In this document: positions 11,740 through 22,214 of the stretch, piece by piece | Layout of the letters: each line of letters starts with the position of its first letter | Position numbering within the stretch: position 1 is the first letter of the stretch | Origin: Pseudo-nitzschia pungens | Lineage: Eukaryota > Bacillariophyta > Bacillariophyceae > Bacillariales > Bacillariaceae | Direction of reading: 5' to 3' | Length of the DNA stretch: 64,000 bases | NCBI GenBank assembly: GCA_037355855.1 | Contig: CM074763.1 | Coordinates: forward strand, 5,084,001-5,148,000 | Made by a program: the position numbers and the translations under genes | Notes under the pieces: generated by a model | The model's input: only the letters and a program-made list of their open reading frames with translations | Databases searched by the model: none | What the model was told of the DNA's origin: nothing

Positions 11740-11926
11740 TGCCGTGCACCGGAATACAGTCACGAGTCTACTCGGGACTGGATTAAGGTTGAGGATAAAT
11801 TAGCGAGGCGTTGGAATCGCCGATTCCAAATGCCTATCGAAAGCAATAGCAATAGACTAATTGATAGAGCTCACAATTTGCATATCACTACTACTTTCTA
11901 ATCACTAGTAGACCCGGGGTATGGCA
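11740..11926 (+). repeat. 5' LTR of Ty3 copy 1
   Basis: This LTR begins TGCCGTGCACCGG and ends GGGGTATGGCA. At 187 bp it is short for a Ty3 element. The outer 60 and the inner 55 bases resemble the LTR of copy 2, while the middle differs. It is directly followed by the palindrome TGATTTTAAAATCA, where a tRNA primer site would normally lie. Confidence 0.93.
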
Positions 11927-12676
11927 TGATTTTAAAATCAAGCTGAGTGCTGATGACCATGAGCAGAAAGAGATCGATCGGCCGAGGCGCCGACGAGACC
12001 GAAAGACTGCCAAAAATGGAGGCGCAGAGAAGCAAAAACAGGGAGAAGGATATCCAGTGTCTGCAGCACAAGGAAGACCGACCCCAGCAACTGTTGGCGC
12101 CCAAAGAAGGGAGCAACAGCAGCAATAGAGACACCTAAGTACCTAAACAGGACCATGGTCGACAGCAGAAACAATCGAACAAAGAAATAATGAAATAAGT
12201 GTCGAAAAAGTGACACATAATCCAGTGAGTGGACTAATTGGACCAACACTGAGTGGATGGACAGACCGAATAGGGGATGCCAACCAAAACCGAAGTATAC
12301 GGATATCCGGAAAGGTATATAATGAATACCTAAACACCACCAATCCCACGGGAAACGGGAAGTGGGACCGGCCCGGTGATTGCTTAATAGAGAAGCAACG
12401 CCGGAGAACCACGGGAACCGAATCCCACAAAATAAAAACAGAAACAACTCCGGAGAACCACAGGATTCCCGGGAACTAAAGAGAGAAACAACTCCCACCA
12501 CTGGACAAACCAGGGGGAAAATCAGTTACAACACGAGTTATCACGAGAGCAATGAAAATCCAGCAAGAAAAACTGGAGGAACTGAGCAATCACTTTTTGC
12601 TCAGTCTCACCACAAGCAGTGAAATAACAGAAATAGTGTAACTAAAGTAACTTAATAAACAACTGATTAAATCACC
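11927..12676 (+). other. Leader between 5' LTR and gag
   Basis: This 750-bp untranslated leader should include packaging and primer-binding functions. No TGG-initial tRNA-complementary primer site is evident just after the LTR. Short ORFs are present but do not match gag. Confidence 0.6.
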
Positions 12677-14116
12677 ATGGCGACCAAAGGAACCAAATTG
12701 AAACCTTTCAACATCACACGGGAGGACTGGCCGGAAGACGCCACCACCGTAAAGATGAACGTAGACAGCGAACAAGGTGGAATCGCATTCAGCGACTACC
12801 TGAAAGTCCTCAATGGTACTGAAAGACCAGAACTCTTCCTTATCTGGAAGAGAGACTTTGACCAGAAAATTGCTGGCAATGACAAACTCAACGGAGACCA
12901 GAAATTGGAGGTTCTACAGAGAATCCTCTCTATTGAGGCACTCGGACTTGTCCAGCGAACGCTCGCGCGGACCTACTTGGCCGAACCAACCCACAAGGTC
13001 CATCACACCAGACACGTACAGAACAAGATCCAAGAGATCGCGCAAAGGGACCAAGCAAACATCCTGCTATCAATGGGGCAAGACGCCACCGAAACTCCCA
13101 CGGGAGCCTCCAAGGAGACGGCAAAGGAGAAATCTCCAAACGCCGACAAAACCGACACAGCCACGGCGAGATCGGACAAAGAATCGGAGACCGACAACCT
13201 CGAGTCTCCAATCCCAAAGAAAAAGGTCGCAAGCGCCCTCACCCAGTACTACCAATCCCAGGAGTACAGAAAGGATGTCATCGAGGAATGCATGCATGCC
13301 CTCAAGCTCAAAATCTTTGGCAATGACCAACACGGCAAGCGCTCGTATATCGTCCTCCGCCGATTCATGCGAGGCATGCGCGTGGACCTCAAACATGGCA
13401 TTAGAGCCTGGGCCAATCGAATGGCCGAACTCCAAAGCTACCTCCCAGAATGCCTCTGGGAATATGGCAGTGACCAAATGGAAACACCAAGAAGTTTCAC
13501 CCAAGGAGAACTGAAGGAAATATTGGATTCCAACATGACCCACTCCCAACGCGAGAAACTGGAGCACATCAGTTGGGACCTCTACACCCACTCCTTTAAT
13601 ACCACTATCGACAAGCTCGAAAACCTGGAAATCACCATCCGGAAGGAAGCAATAATGCAACAACGCATCACCGACCTCGAAAAGCAGACCGGTGTCACCA
13701 ACAAGACTCCCAAGGCCGCATCTGGGGGAGGAACCCACCACGGGAAATCCCCTGGCAAAAAGAAGCGCCCTGTGGACAACAGCAACAAACAACTATGCAA
13801 GACCTGTGGCAAGGTCCATGCCGGCAAATGCTGGAAACTAACCGGTGGTCCCCACAAGAAGGGGAAGTTCGACCGGGAAACCATCAACCTGCTCAAGGAG
13901 CACTTTGTGGCAAAGGAACAAGACTCAGACGCTGAGCAACACTCCAAACCCCACTGGGGAAGGAATCTATCGAACCACGAGTACTCGTATGTACTGGCCA
14001 CGGCCCAAGCGGACCACGAAGTCTCCGATGACGAGATCGACATCTCCGAACGGGAACTCAAAGAGTACAGAAGAAAGTACAGAAAGACCTTTAAAAAGAA
14101 AGGATCCCACAACTGA
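12677..14116 (+). CDS. gag: Gag of Ty3 copy 1 (479 aa)
   Basis: The start at 12677 has a strong CACCATGG context and the equivalent start is used in copy 2. The N-terminal two thirds are helical and form the presumed capsid region (WPEDATTVK near the start, YYQSQEYRKDVIEECMHALK near the middle). A basic linker with KSPGKKKRP is followed by a short zinc-knuckle-like CKTCGKVHAGKC (C-x2-C-x3-H-x3-C). The acidic-basic C-terminus ends in FKKKGSHN. The frame ends at a single TGA (14114-14116) directly followed by an in-frame ATG and pol. The first roughly 340 residues are clearly divergent from Gag of copy 2, the last 140 nearly identical. Confidence 0.9.
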   Translation: MATKGTKLKPFNITREDWPEDATTVKMNVDSEQGGIAFSDYLKVLNGTERPELFLIWKRDFDQKIAGNDKLNGDQKLEVLQRILSIEALGLVQRTLARTYLAEPTHKVHHTRHVQNKIQEIAQRDQANILLSMGQDATETPTGASKETAKEKSPNADKTDTATARSDKESETDNLESPIPKKKVASALTQYYQSQEYRKDVIEECMHALKLKIFGNDQHGKRSYIVLRRFMRGMRVDLKHGIRAWANRMAELQSYLPECLWEYGSDQMETPRSFTQGELKEILDSNMTHSQREKLEHISWDLYTHSFNTTIDKLENLEITIRKEAIMQQRITDLEKQTGVTNKTPKAASGGGTHHGKSPGKKKRPVDNSNKQLCKTCGKVHAGKCWKLTGGPHKKGKFDRETINLLKEHFVAKEQDSDAEQHSKPHWGRNLSNHEYSYVLATAQADHEVSDDEIDISERELKEYRRKYRKTFKKKGSHN

Positions 14117-17100
14117 ATGGCCAATACCATCCACACCGGACCACGCATAATCAATCGATTTGCGGACGTCTGTGTGGAGGTACTGGACCATAAAGGAAGG
14201 GGGAGGATGCTCCGGGGCCTACTGGACTCAGGCTGCTCCAAGTCCATAATTCTAAGGCAATTTGTCGACCGAAGTCAACTAACGAACCGAGACCACAGAT
14301 CTGTCACCTATAATACCTATGGGGGCAAGTTCCGAACCAAGTCTGCGGCTTCAGTGGGACTGAGGTTGATAGAATTTTCAAACTCCAAGACCATCAAATG
14401 GACCTTCCAAGTGGATGAATATCATCACCATGAGGAGGTGCCCTACGACATGATCATAGGATCCGACATGATGGCACAACTGGGACTGGATATAAAATAC
14501 AGTTCCCGCACCATCGAGTGGCAGGGTGACTCCATCCCCATGAAGGGAATGGGGGAACTTACTGACCCGGACAAATGTGAGGCAGTATTCTTCGCCAACA
14601 CACAAAGTCCGATCCTCCAACAGGAGGAAGAGAGGCAAGCCAAAATTTTGGACGCAGACTACTCCAAAGTCGACATAGACGCCATGGTCAATGACCTGGA
14701 GATTACGGACGCGTCCAAGGAAGCCTTGAAGAAAACACTGAAGAAATTCCCAACACTCTTTGGAGGAGGGTTGGGTCTACTCAAAAATATAGAACCGGTG
14801 TCCATTGAGCTCCAACCAGGAGTCAAACCGGTCCGGCAGAGGTACTACTCTGTGCCCCATGCCTTTGAACAAGCACTCCGAAAGGAGATCACCAGGCTCT
14901 GTGATATTGGAGTCCTGGAGAAGCTCCCCCACGATGATGACTCACCGTGGGCATCCCCTACCTTCTGCCAACCAAAGAAGACAGGCGACATCCGAGTCCT
15001 CACAGACTTCCGGAAAATGAACGCCGCCATCCAGAGGAAACCATTCCCACTACCACGAATAGGGGAAACAATCCAACGACTACAGAAGTTCCAATCAGCT
15101 ACGGCGCTGGACTTGTCCCAAGGATACTATACCATCCCCATCTGCAAAGAGAGCCAGAAAATCTGCTCCACCATCCTGCCGTGGGGAAAGTATGCCTACA
15201 AGAGACTAGCAATGGGGATTGCGTGTGCTCCGGATATCTTCCAATCAGTCATGATGAACCTACTAGGGGACCTGGACTACGTCCTTGTCTATATTGATGA
15301 TATCCTGATCATTCAACGAGAGGGAGAATCCGAACAGGATCACCTCGACAAAATCGATACAGTCCTACAGAGACTGGATGATGCCGGCTTCCGAGCCAAC
15401 CTCAGAAAATCCTTCTTCATGCAAAAGGAAGTGGAGTATTTGGGTTTTCTCCTAACAACAGAGGGCATTCAGCCCCAGCCAAAGAAGCTGGAGGCGATGA
15501 AGCGTCTGGAAGCCCCCAAGAACACTAAGCAACTCAAGATGTTTCTTGGAATGGTAAATTTCTACCGGGACATGTGGAAGCGTCGCTCCCACATCCTAGC
15601 CCCCCTCAATAAACTTGCAGGGAAAAAGGGCAAAATGAACTGGTACTGGGGCCCAGCAGAGCAGAAAGCTTTCATGGAGGCGAAAAGGATGCTCGCAGAT
15701 GAAGCAAAGCTTGCATTCCCAGACTTTACGAAACTATTTCATCTCTACTCAGACGCCAGCGACAGGCAACTGGGAGCAACTGTATGCCCAGATGGCAAGC
15801 CCCTTGGTTTCTACACCCGGAAGCTGAACTCGGCGCAGCTCAACTACACGGTTGGAGAGAAAGAACTCCTGGGCATAGTAGAAGGGCTAAAAGCGTTTGA
15901 AGGAATCCTACGAGGACAAGATGTGATTATTCACACAGACCACCTAAACCTACTGTATCAGCAGATGCCGACGCAGAGAATGGTCCGGTGGAGACTCCTT
16001 ATGGAGGAGTTCCATCCAGTAGTCAAGCATGTTGCGGGCAAAGACAATGATGCAGCAGATGCACTATCCCGACTGGACATTACTGATGATCCAGCGGACA
16101 CAGTGGAATGGCTACCACCGAATAAGCCCCTCACCTACGCGGATGAGGAAGAGCACCTCCGGCAACTCCTATTCCCACTTGGAGAAGCGCCGGAAGAATT
16201 CCAGGGCAATAGTGCATTCCCACTTGCCCCGGACATGATTCAGTTCTACCAACAACAGGACACAGGAATCGTGAATGCTCTGGAAAAAGACAATCGACTA
16301 ACCACCAAAATGGTGGAAGGCTACAACCTAATCCATAAAGAAGGAAAGATCCTGATTCCCGATAAACTCAAGGATAGAGTCATGGAATGGTACCACAGCA
16401 TGTTGGTCCATCCCGGAGAAAAGAGAATGGAACAGAGCATACGCTCAGTCTTCACCTGGAAAGGCCTACGGAAGGACGTCCAGGACCTTTGTAAGCACTG
16501 CCACACGTGTCAGATGTTTAAGAAGAGTGGCCGGAAGAAGTATGGACTACTACCGGAAAAAGCAGCTGAGGTCACCAAATGGCAGAGGGTCAATGTAGAC
16601 CTCTGGGGACCTGCAACTGTCCACAACAAAAACGGTAAAGACTACCAAATCCATGTCCTCACCATGGTGGACCCAGTGACCGGATGGTTTGAACTGGCTC
16701 ACCTGAAGGACTCCCCAAATGCAGCAGAAACTCAACGATTGTTGGACAGTACCTGGCTGGCAAGATATCCGCGCCCAAAGGAAATTGGCTTTGATGGCGG
16801 GAGTGAGTTCAAAGCGGAGTTCCAAGAGCTCTGCGAGAACATGGGGATGAAAAGAAAGCCCAGTGGGGCTTGGAACCCACAATCCAACTCGGTGTTGGAA
16901 AGGATCCATCAGGTATTAAAGGACTGTCTGTTGTCCTTCAACCTGGAAAACAGGGACCTCCACGAGGAGGACCCTTTTGAGGAATTCACCACCAAGGCAG
17001 CATATGCTATCAGAAGCGCCATCCATACCACCCTGGGGTACTCCCCAGCGCAACTGGTGTTTGGTTGAGACATGTTCATGCCGGTGAACTTCCCAGTGGA

Positions 17101-17386
17101 TTGGGAAGCAATCCAAGCAAGGAAGCAGAAAAGCATCCGCAAGAGCAACATCAGGGAAAACCAGAAGAGGATCCCCCATGTCTATAAAGAAGGAGACTAT
17201 GTCACCCTGGAAAGGAAGGGCATTATTCCAAAACTATCCTTCCCACGGCAAGGACCTTACAAGGTGCTCAAGGCCCATGATAATGGAACTGTAACTATTG
17301 AAACTGCTCCTTTTGTAACTGACCGGGTTAACATCAGGAGAGTCCACCCCTATTATTGCAGGGATAGCCCTGAACCAGAGAAGTAA
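14117..17386 (+). pseudogene. pol: Pol of Ty3 copy 1, broken by one nonsense codon
   Basis: Domains in order: aspartic protease with LLDSGCSKS (about residues 34-42), reverse transcriptase with the YIDDILI box (about 391), RNase H with LYSDASDRQLG (about 540), the integrase zinc domain (HSMLVH, then CKHCHTC), the DD-E core (DLWGPATV, GFDGGSEF, NSVLERIHQ), and a C-terminal region with KEGDYVTLERKG. A TGA at 17066-17068 replaces the CGA Arg codon present in copy 2, cutting off about 105 C-terminal residues after the integrase core; the frame then continues open to TAA at 17386. Pol has no frameshift relative to Gag: both are in one frame, separated only by TGA. Confidence 0.93.
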
Positions 17387-17410
17387 TTGTTACAGTACCA
17401 TGGAGGAGCA

Positions 17411-17597
17411 TGCCGTGCACCGGAATACAGTCACGAGTCTACTCGGGACTGGATTAAGGTTGAGGATAAATTAGCGAGGCGTTGGAATCGCCGATTCCAA
17501 ATGCCTATCGAAAGCAATAGCAATAGACTAATTGATAGAGCTCACAATTTGCATATCACTACTACTTTCTAATCACTAGTAGACCCGGGGTATGGCA
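17411..17597 (+). repeat. 3' LTR of Ty3 copy 1
   Basis: Matches the 5' LTR base for base as far as I can read. The purine-rich GGAGGAGCA just upstream is the likely polypurine primer tract. Confidence 0.93.
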
Positions 17598-17695
17598 GTG
17601 ATTCCGGGAATCGCTCATTTATGGAATAGGAATTATGTGCCGATATTCTGATCAAAACACATTATGCTGCTTTATTCTCTCTGTGTAAGATTACT

Positions 17696-18956
17696 CAGGG
17701 GTCATAATTAGAAGGGGTGTGCCACAATTGCTAAACATCGCAATTCATATTCCATGTGTTCGAAATAAAAAAAATTTCCCTCAGTCAATTTTTTTTTCTC
17801 ATAATTTACTGCATATCACTAGTAAAAGTGTACCTGATAAACCAACTTACCAAGTATATAATGATTTCGCTCATCAGCAAAACAGGAGGGAGAGCAGCAA
17901 CAACAGCATAGCTTGAGGCACTGGTAAAGGATAAGGTAGCAAAGCAATCATACAGATGCCATTGCATACACTAGGAGCACACTAGTTACCACTCTAGAGG
18001 TGCGTTGGAGGAGTCAAATAAAGATGCCGGGCATGATGTGTTCTTTTAGAGGCTTTATAACTGACTAAAATTCCAAAGAGTGAGAGCTCCGGATGGAGCT
18101 CCGAATAAGTGTATCGCTGATTCGTATGTTGGTAAAGGGTCAGGGCACGTAGGTCCAGTACTTAATTGAACGTACTGACCATACCTTTTACTGTCACCTG
18201 TAGCACCTGTAGCACCAGTGCTGTAGCGTACGCGCAGTACGCTGTAGCACTGTACTTGAATCGATGCGCTCGCTAACTCGCTCGCTTGTGAACTAACTGC
18301 AGGGGCTGGGTATCTGGTTATAGTACAAATCATACACAATGACCATACCCCGACGGTAAGTAGCATAATATCGAGGTGAAATATCTTCATAAGTACACTT
18401 CTAATCACTCTCCAACTTTAAAATTCAATATGCGGTTCACATATAAAGTTGAGAGTCAAGTAGTAAGTACCTTGTTCAGTTTACATCCCTCTGCTGTCTG
18501 ATATTGCTGATTCAAACTACCAGTGATCCGTGCCTTCCACCTGGAATATAAAATACAAAATCAGATCATCCATCCGTCATCCGTTTTATTTTTATTCAAT
18601 TAAAAGCTTCCACTTGGAATCAAAATTTGGACCATCCATCCAAATAAATTACTTTACCTTCCATCCATCTTGACTGAAAATGAGTAACATATTCAGAATC
18701 CTTGTAAAAAATTGGGCTACATACAATATTCACATAGTATTTTGTTACAAGTTTTGATGGAGTTGTTATAGATTGAAGTGTAATAGTTTTTGTTAGTATT
18801 ATGCAGTGAAAGTGGAAAAAAAATGAGGTTGAGGGAATTTTTTCTTATTTGGACCACACATGGAATATGGAGTGCCCTTTTTTTTACTAGTATTTGTACA
18901 ATGAACACGGATGACAGACAGACGTCGTGGCACACCCCTTCTAATTATGACCCCTG
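17696..18956. mobile_element. Non-autonomous element with long imperfect TIRs (1.26 kb)
   Basis: The ends CAGGGGTCATAATTAGAAGG at 17696 and its inverse ending at 18956 match for about 30 bp. Weaker inverted similarity continues for another 90-100 bp (CATATTCCATGTGT, TTCCCTCA, ACTGCATA blocks on both sides). The interior has no credible ORF. The outermost CAGGGG would suit a hAT element, but the 8-bp flanks agree only in the last four bases (TACT), so the superfamily and TSD are not settled. Confidence 0.7.
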
Positions 18957-18966
18957 TGTGTACTAA

Positions 18967-19052
18967 GGTTACAGAATTCTTATCAGCTGTCCCTGGGTTT
19001 CAGTAGATATTGGTAAGGTCGCGGGAAAGCTGATAAGAAATTTGTAGTAACC
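18967..19052. repeat. Palindromic MITE-like repeat, second copy
   Basis: Arms with TTCTTATCAGCTGTCCC (18977-18993) and the inverted GGGAAAGCTGATAAGAAATT (19023-19042) lie about 30 bp apart. They extend into TTAC/GTAA ends. Same family as 10691-10785; it directly abuts the long-TIR element. Confidence 0.62.
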
Positions 19053-19529
19053 AATTACAGTAATCTCTTAGGGCAAGGCAAGTGCGAAAGGCAATGTAGG
19101 ATCGTATGATCTGTACCATTGACCCAAGCCTACCATTGTCCAGTGCCGTAGTGAACAGAGCTGAACAGTGAGGAATGAGCAGGTGCAGTAGAATCTAGAG
19201 CAGTAGGCAGAGTTGCTGAGCAGGGATCTTTGGTACGGATACTACTATTCTCATTGTTTTTGCGAAGAGCAAGCCTTAAAGCTGTCTATGTGAATGACTG
19301 ACAATGGTGGTCTGAGAAAAAGTTCCCACCCTTCCCACCCTTGCAATGCACCTTTGCAACTGCCTCTAGCATGGGACTTAAGCCCTGCTACATGCACTCG
19401 AATATGCGATCACACTTTCTCTCTAGCAGCTTTGTTAGCCCATCAACCTATGCCAAAATCCTGTTGCAACACGCCCATTGAACCTGATTTTCTTGTCCAG
19501 AGCAAACCTTACACTCGCTGATACTTTTG

Positions 19530-19583
19530 GGTGTCAAAGTGACCCCGGGTGTCAAAGTGACCTCAGGTGTCAAAGTGACACCA
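19530..19583. repeat. Three 18-bp units with a GTCAAAGTGAC palindrome
   Basis: GGTGTCAAAGTGAC occurs at 19530, 19548 and 19566, exactly 18 bp apart. Each unit contains GTCA-N3-TGAC, a dyad typical of transcription-factor sites. It lies about 740 bp upstream of the UTP15 start. Confidence 0.7.
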
Positions 19584-20315
19584 AGCGCTGAGTGGTTCGT
19601 GGGGGGCTGGAAAAATTTAAATTCTTAGAAAAAAATTAAATCAACCATGTTCCAGGTAACTTACTGCAGGAAAAATGTGATTGAAAACATTAAACGATTA
19701 CAAGTAACTTACGTACCGGTACGTACAAGTACCGTAGCTTAGTAACTTACCGTAATTACGCCCATCCATTCGGGTGTACCGTAGATATGTACTTTTACCA
19801 ATACCGTACGGTAAGGTCTTACCTGGTACGTACGGTAAGATTACGTACCGGTACGGAAAATGATATTAAAAAAAATCTTGCGGGATTAGAAGTAAACCTT
19901 GATCCCTCTGTACGACCCCTTTGACTCAATCGGTTTTGGTTGAAAGCACAGCCAATCAATCAATCAAAATAATACAAAATACCGAACGTGCAATCATTAC
20001 AGAGAAGTTTTTTTTTTCAGTGTGAGAGAATGATGAATTGGTACGAGTAATGTTAACCTTACCGTAAATCTTACCTTACGAAGTCGTACGATACAGCATA
20101 GCATTAAGAATCATCGTGTCGCCTGAAATTTCAGTTTGCTTGGCTTCGTTGACCCGTTCCACCGACAGTACGTCAAACCTGCCACTAGGCATTCACCACA
20201 TTAACATTCAGCAGTGAAAACTGGTTGCAGTTACTCTCTCAATCTAGCTAGGGGCGCATTCCGATTACACCCAGAAAGAGGGAATCTGAATCAATCGAGC
20301 GAGCAGACAAGAGAA

Positions 20316-22214
20316 ATGGTGAATTCTACTACGAGCTCAAACACAATTTTCGCAGGGGCCCAGTCGACACGGAATTTCCGAACGACGTCGTCGCTGCAGA
20401 CCAAACGGCATACAGTCGCCTCTTTGACCCAGGGACAGGATGGTTTTGCTGATACGAATGAAGCACGTTACTGGACACAGAAACTCGGCATCGGGAACTC
20501 GAAAAAATACAATGCACCGTTGAAGGAAAAAAAATATGCCAATGTTCGGCAACTTTACATTCCGCCCTTTCATCGGAGGGAAGCGATCGCACATCAGGTA
20601 CTGTTCGGACCACTCTTGTCGTCAAAGCATCCACCATTTGCTGTTGTCAGTGGTCCGCGGGTAAATTTGTACGGAACATCAACAACAGGATCGGCATTCG
20701 TTCGTGCTTTGTACCAGAGCGCTGGAAGCAGCGCGTTTGCAAAAGACGAGAATGGGATCATTGCTCGACCCGGTCAAGATTTGGAACCCGACCGATCGGT
20801 CCAAACAGGTGGTAACGTTGCATTGTGTGCATCATTTCGCAATGACGGAAGGCTTCTAGCAGTCGGTACCGATGCCGGCGAGGCAAGGGTCTGCGACGTG
20901 ACCATGAGAGCAACGCTAACAACCTTTTCCGCCAATTCCTTTCCGATAAGATCCCTTCAATGGTTTCGGAACGGGCAAAATATCCTTGCTGGTGGCGACG
21001 ACGGTGTAGCAAGGATATGGGATCTCAGTTCTACCGAGAAGAGAAAGCCGATTCTGTCGTTGGTTGGACACGGGGACGTGATCCGATGTACGGCCCTATG
21101 GCAAGGATCGAAAGCGAAGGCTGCGTCATCCAGAAGTGGCGGCGCTGATTCGAGTTCGAAATTCAATCAATTGGCCGTCACAGGAAGTTACGACCACACC
21201 ATTCGGGTCTGGGATATTGCCGATATCGGCAATCAATATCCTGACAAAAAGAACGAAGGGCGGTGTTTGGCCACTCTCACACACGGATTTCCCGTTGAGA
21301 CCGTCTGCTTTGTCAAAAGCTCCGATGAAACCGTCCCCGTCTGGTTATTGTCGGCGGGAGGAACAACTGTCAAGGTATGGAATCCTCTGAGTGGTAAATG
21401 TTTAGGAACATTTGGCACACATCATCGCAAAACCATTACCAGTTTGCTCCCTGTTCTCCGCACCAATTATGAAGATGACGAAACGAGAACTAAAAAAGTT
21501 TCGATGCGAATTTTGACAGCGAGTTTGGATGGTGTCGTGCAGATTCATTCCTGGGATGAGAAGACAGGACAGTTAAGGCACCTGTACAGCACGAAATTGG
21601 CGGATTCAATTACCAGTGTCGCTACAGATAAAACTGGGGATCGCTTTGCCTTCGGAACGGTTTCCGGTCAAGTTCTCTTTAAAATGAAAGGTCCAAGCGT
21701 AATCAGCAAGAAACGCAAGGCTGTCCCGAAAGCAGGAACGTACAGTTTTTTCCAGCGGGGTATGAATGCGGAAGCAGGGACATCTTCCAACGACTATACG
21801 GTCGCTTCGAAGACGAAGAAGCAACGAAAGCTCAACAAATACAACCACGCACTGAAGCAGTTCCGATATGCAGAAGCTCTCGACGAAGTCCTGTCTACGC
21901 GCAATCCCAAGAACATTGCGGGTGTTCTAGAAGAGTTGGGGAAACGACGGGGCCTAACCCACGCCCTTTCAAATCGGGACGAAGAGACCCTAGAACCGCT
22001 ACTGCGATTCGTCACGAGATACATCAAAAGGCCGAACTATACGAGTTTGCTTGTTGGTGTAGCTCACATTCTAATCGATATTTATGGCGATGTGGCAGCA
22101 GAATCGGAAGAAGTGGGTGGTCTCTTTCGAAAGCTACGGCATCAGATCGAACTAGAATGCAAGGCACAAAAAAGTCTCATGTTTCTGGTAGGACAAATTG
22201 AATCCTCCATGTAA
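20316..22214 (+). CDS. UTP15: UTP15 homologue, SSU processome t-UTP component (632 aa)
   Basis: The frame is open from upstream, but the first ATG is at 20316 and yields MVNSTTSS; the region before it would need a GTG start. After a low-complexity N-terminus comes EARYWTQKL and VRQLYIPPF, matching the UTP15 N-terminus that precedes the propeller. WD40 repeats follow (for example GDDGVARIWDLSS, VTGSYDHTIRVWDIA and GGTTVKVWNPLSG). The C-terminal 125 residues (YNHALKQFRYAEALDEVL through LMFLVGQIES) fit the UTP15 C-terminal helical domain. UTP15 works in the nucleolus as part of the UTPA/t-UTP complex that binds the pre-rRNA 5' ETS and links rDNA transcription to 18S processing. The gene appears intronless. 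Confidence 0.87.
   Translation: MVNSTTSSNTIFAGAQSTRNFRTTSSLQTKRHTVASLTQGQDGFADTNEARYWTQKLGIGNSKKYNAPLKEKKYANVRQLYIPPFHRREAIAHQVLFGPLLSSKHPPFAVVSGPRVNLYGTSTTGSAFVRALYQSAGSSAFAKDENGIIARPGQDLEPDRSVQTGGNVALCASFRNDGRLLAVGTDAGEARVCDVTMRATLTTFSANSFPIRSLQWFRNGQNILAGGDDGVARIWDLSSTEKRKPILSLVGHGDVIRCTALWQGSKAKAASSRSGGADSSSKFNQLAVTGSYDHTIRVWDIADIGNQYPDKKNEGRCLATLTHGFPVETVCFVKSSDETVPVWLLSAGGTTVKVWNPLSGKCLGTFGTHHRKTITSLLPVLRTNYEDDETRTKKVSMRILTASLDGVVQIHSWDEKTGQLRHLYSTKLADSITSVATDKTGDRFAFGTVSGQVLFKMKGPSVISKKRKAVPKAGTYSFFQRGMNAEAGTSSNDYTVASKTKKQRKLNKYNHALKQFRYAEALDEVLSTRNPKNIAGVLEELGKRRGLTHALSNRDEETLEPLLRFVTRYIKRPNYTSLLVGVAHILIDIYGDVAAESEEVGGLFRKLRHQIELECKAQKSLMFLVGQIESSM

Larger units (their letters stand above)
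11740..17597 (+). mobile_element. Ty3/gypsy LTR retrotransposon copy 1 (5.86 kb), TSD GTGAT
   Basis: Two LTRs of 187 bp (TG...CA ends, identical as far as I can read) bound gag and pol. GTGAT precedes the 5' LTR (11735-11739) and follows the 3' LTR (17598-17602). The order protease, RT, RNase H, integrase is that of Ty3/gypsy. Identical LTRs imply recent insertion, but pol has a nonsense codon. It is inserted in MITE element B. Confidence 0.95.
11215..17616. mobile_element. MITE-like element B (same family as 5339-5736), interrupted by a Ty3 element
   Basis: The left end GAGCGATTCCCGGAATTAC starts at 11215 and its inverse ends at 17616, with ATT on both sides (11212-11214, 17617-17619). Without the LTR element at 11740-17597 and its 5-bp TSD it would be about 540 bp. 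The right TIR survives only as the 19 bp after the LTR element's 3' TSD. Shared internal blocks tie it to element A. No transposase is present; the ORFs at 11335-11803 are short and not convincing. Confidence 0.75.
17617..20315. other. Intergenic region upstream of UTP15
   Basis: It holds the long-TIR element (17696-18956), a palindromic repeat (18967-19052), unique sequence at 19053-19525, a triple 18-bp repeat (19530-19583) and a block rich in TACCGTAC/GTAAGG words (19680-19870). Of the rest, 19870-20315 is probably the UTP15 promoter and leader. Confidence 0.45.
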
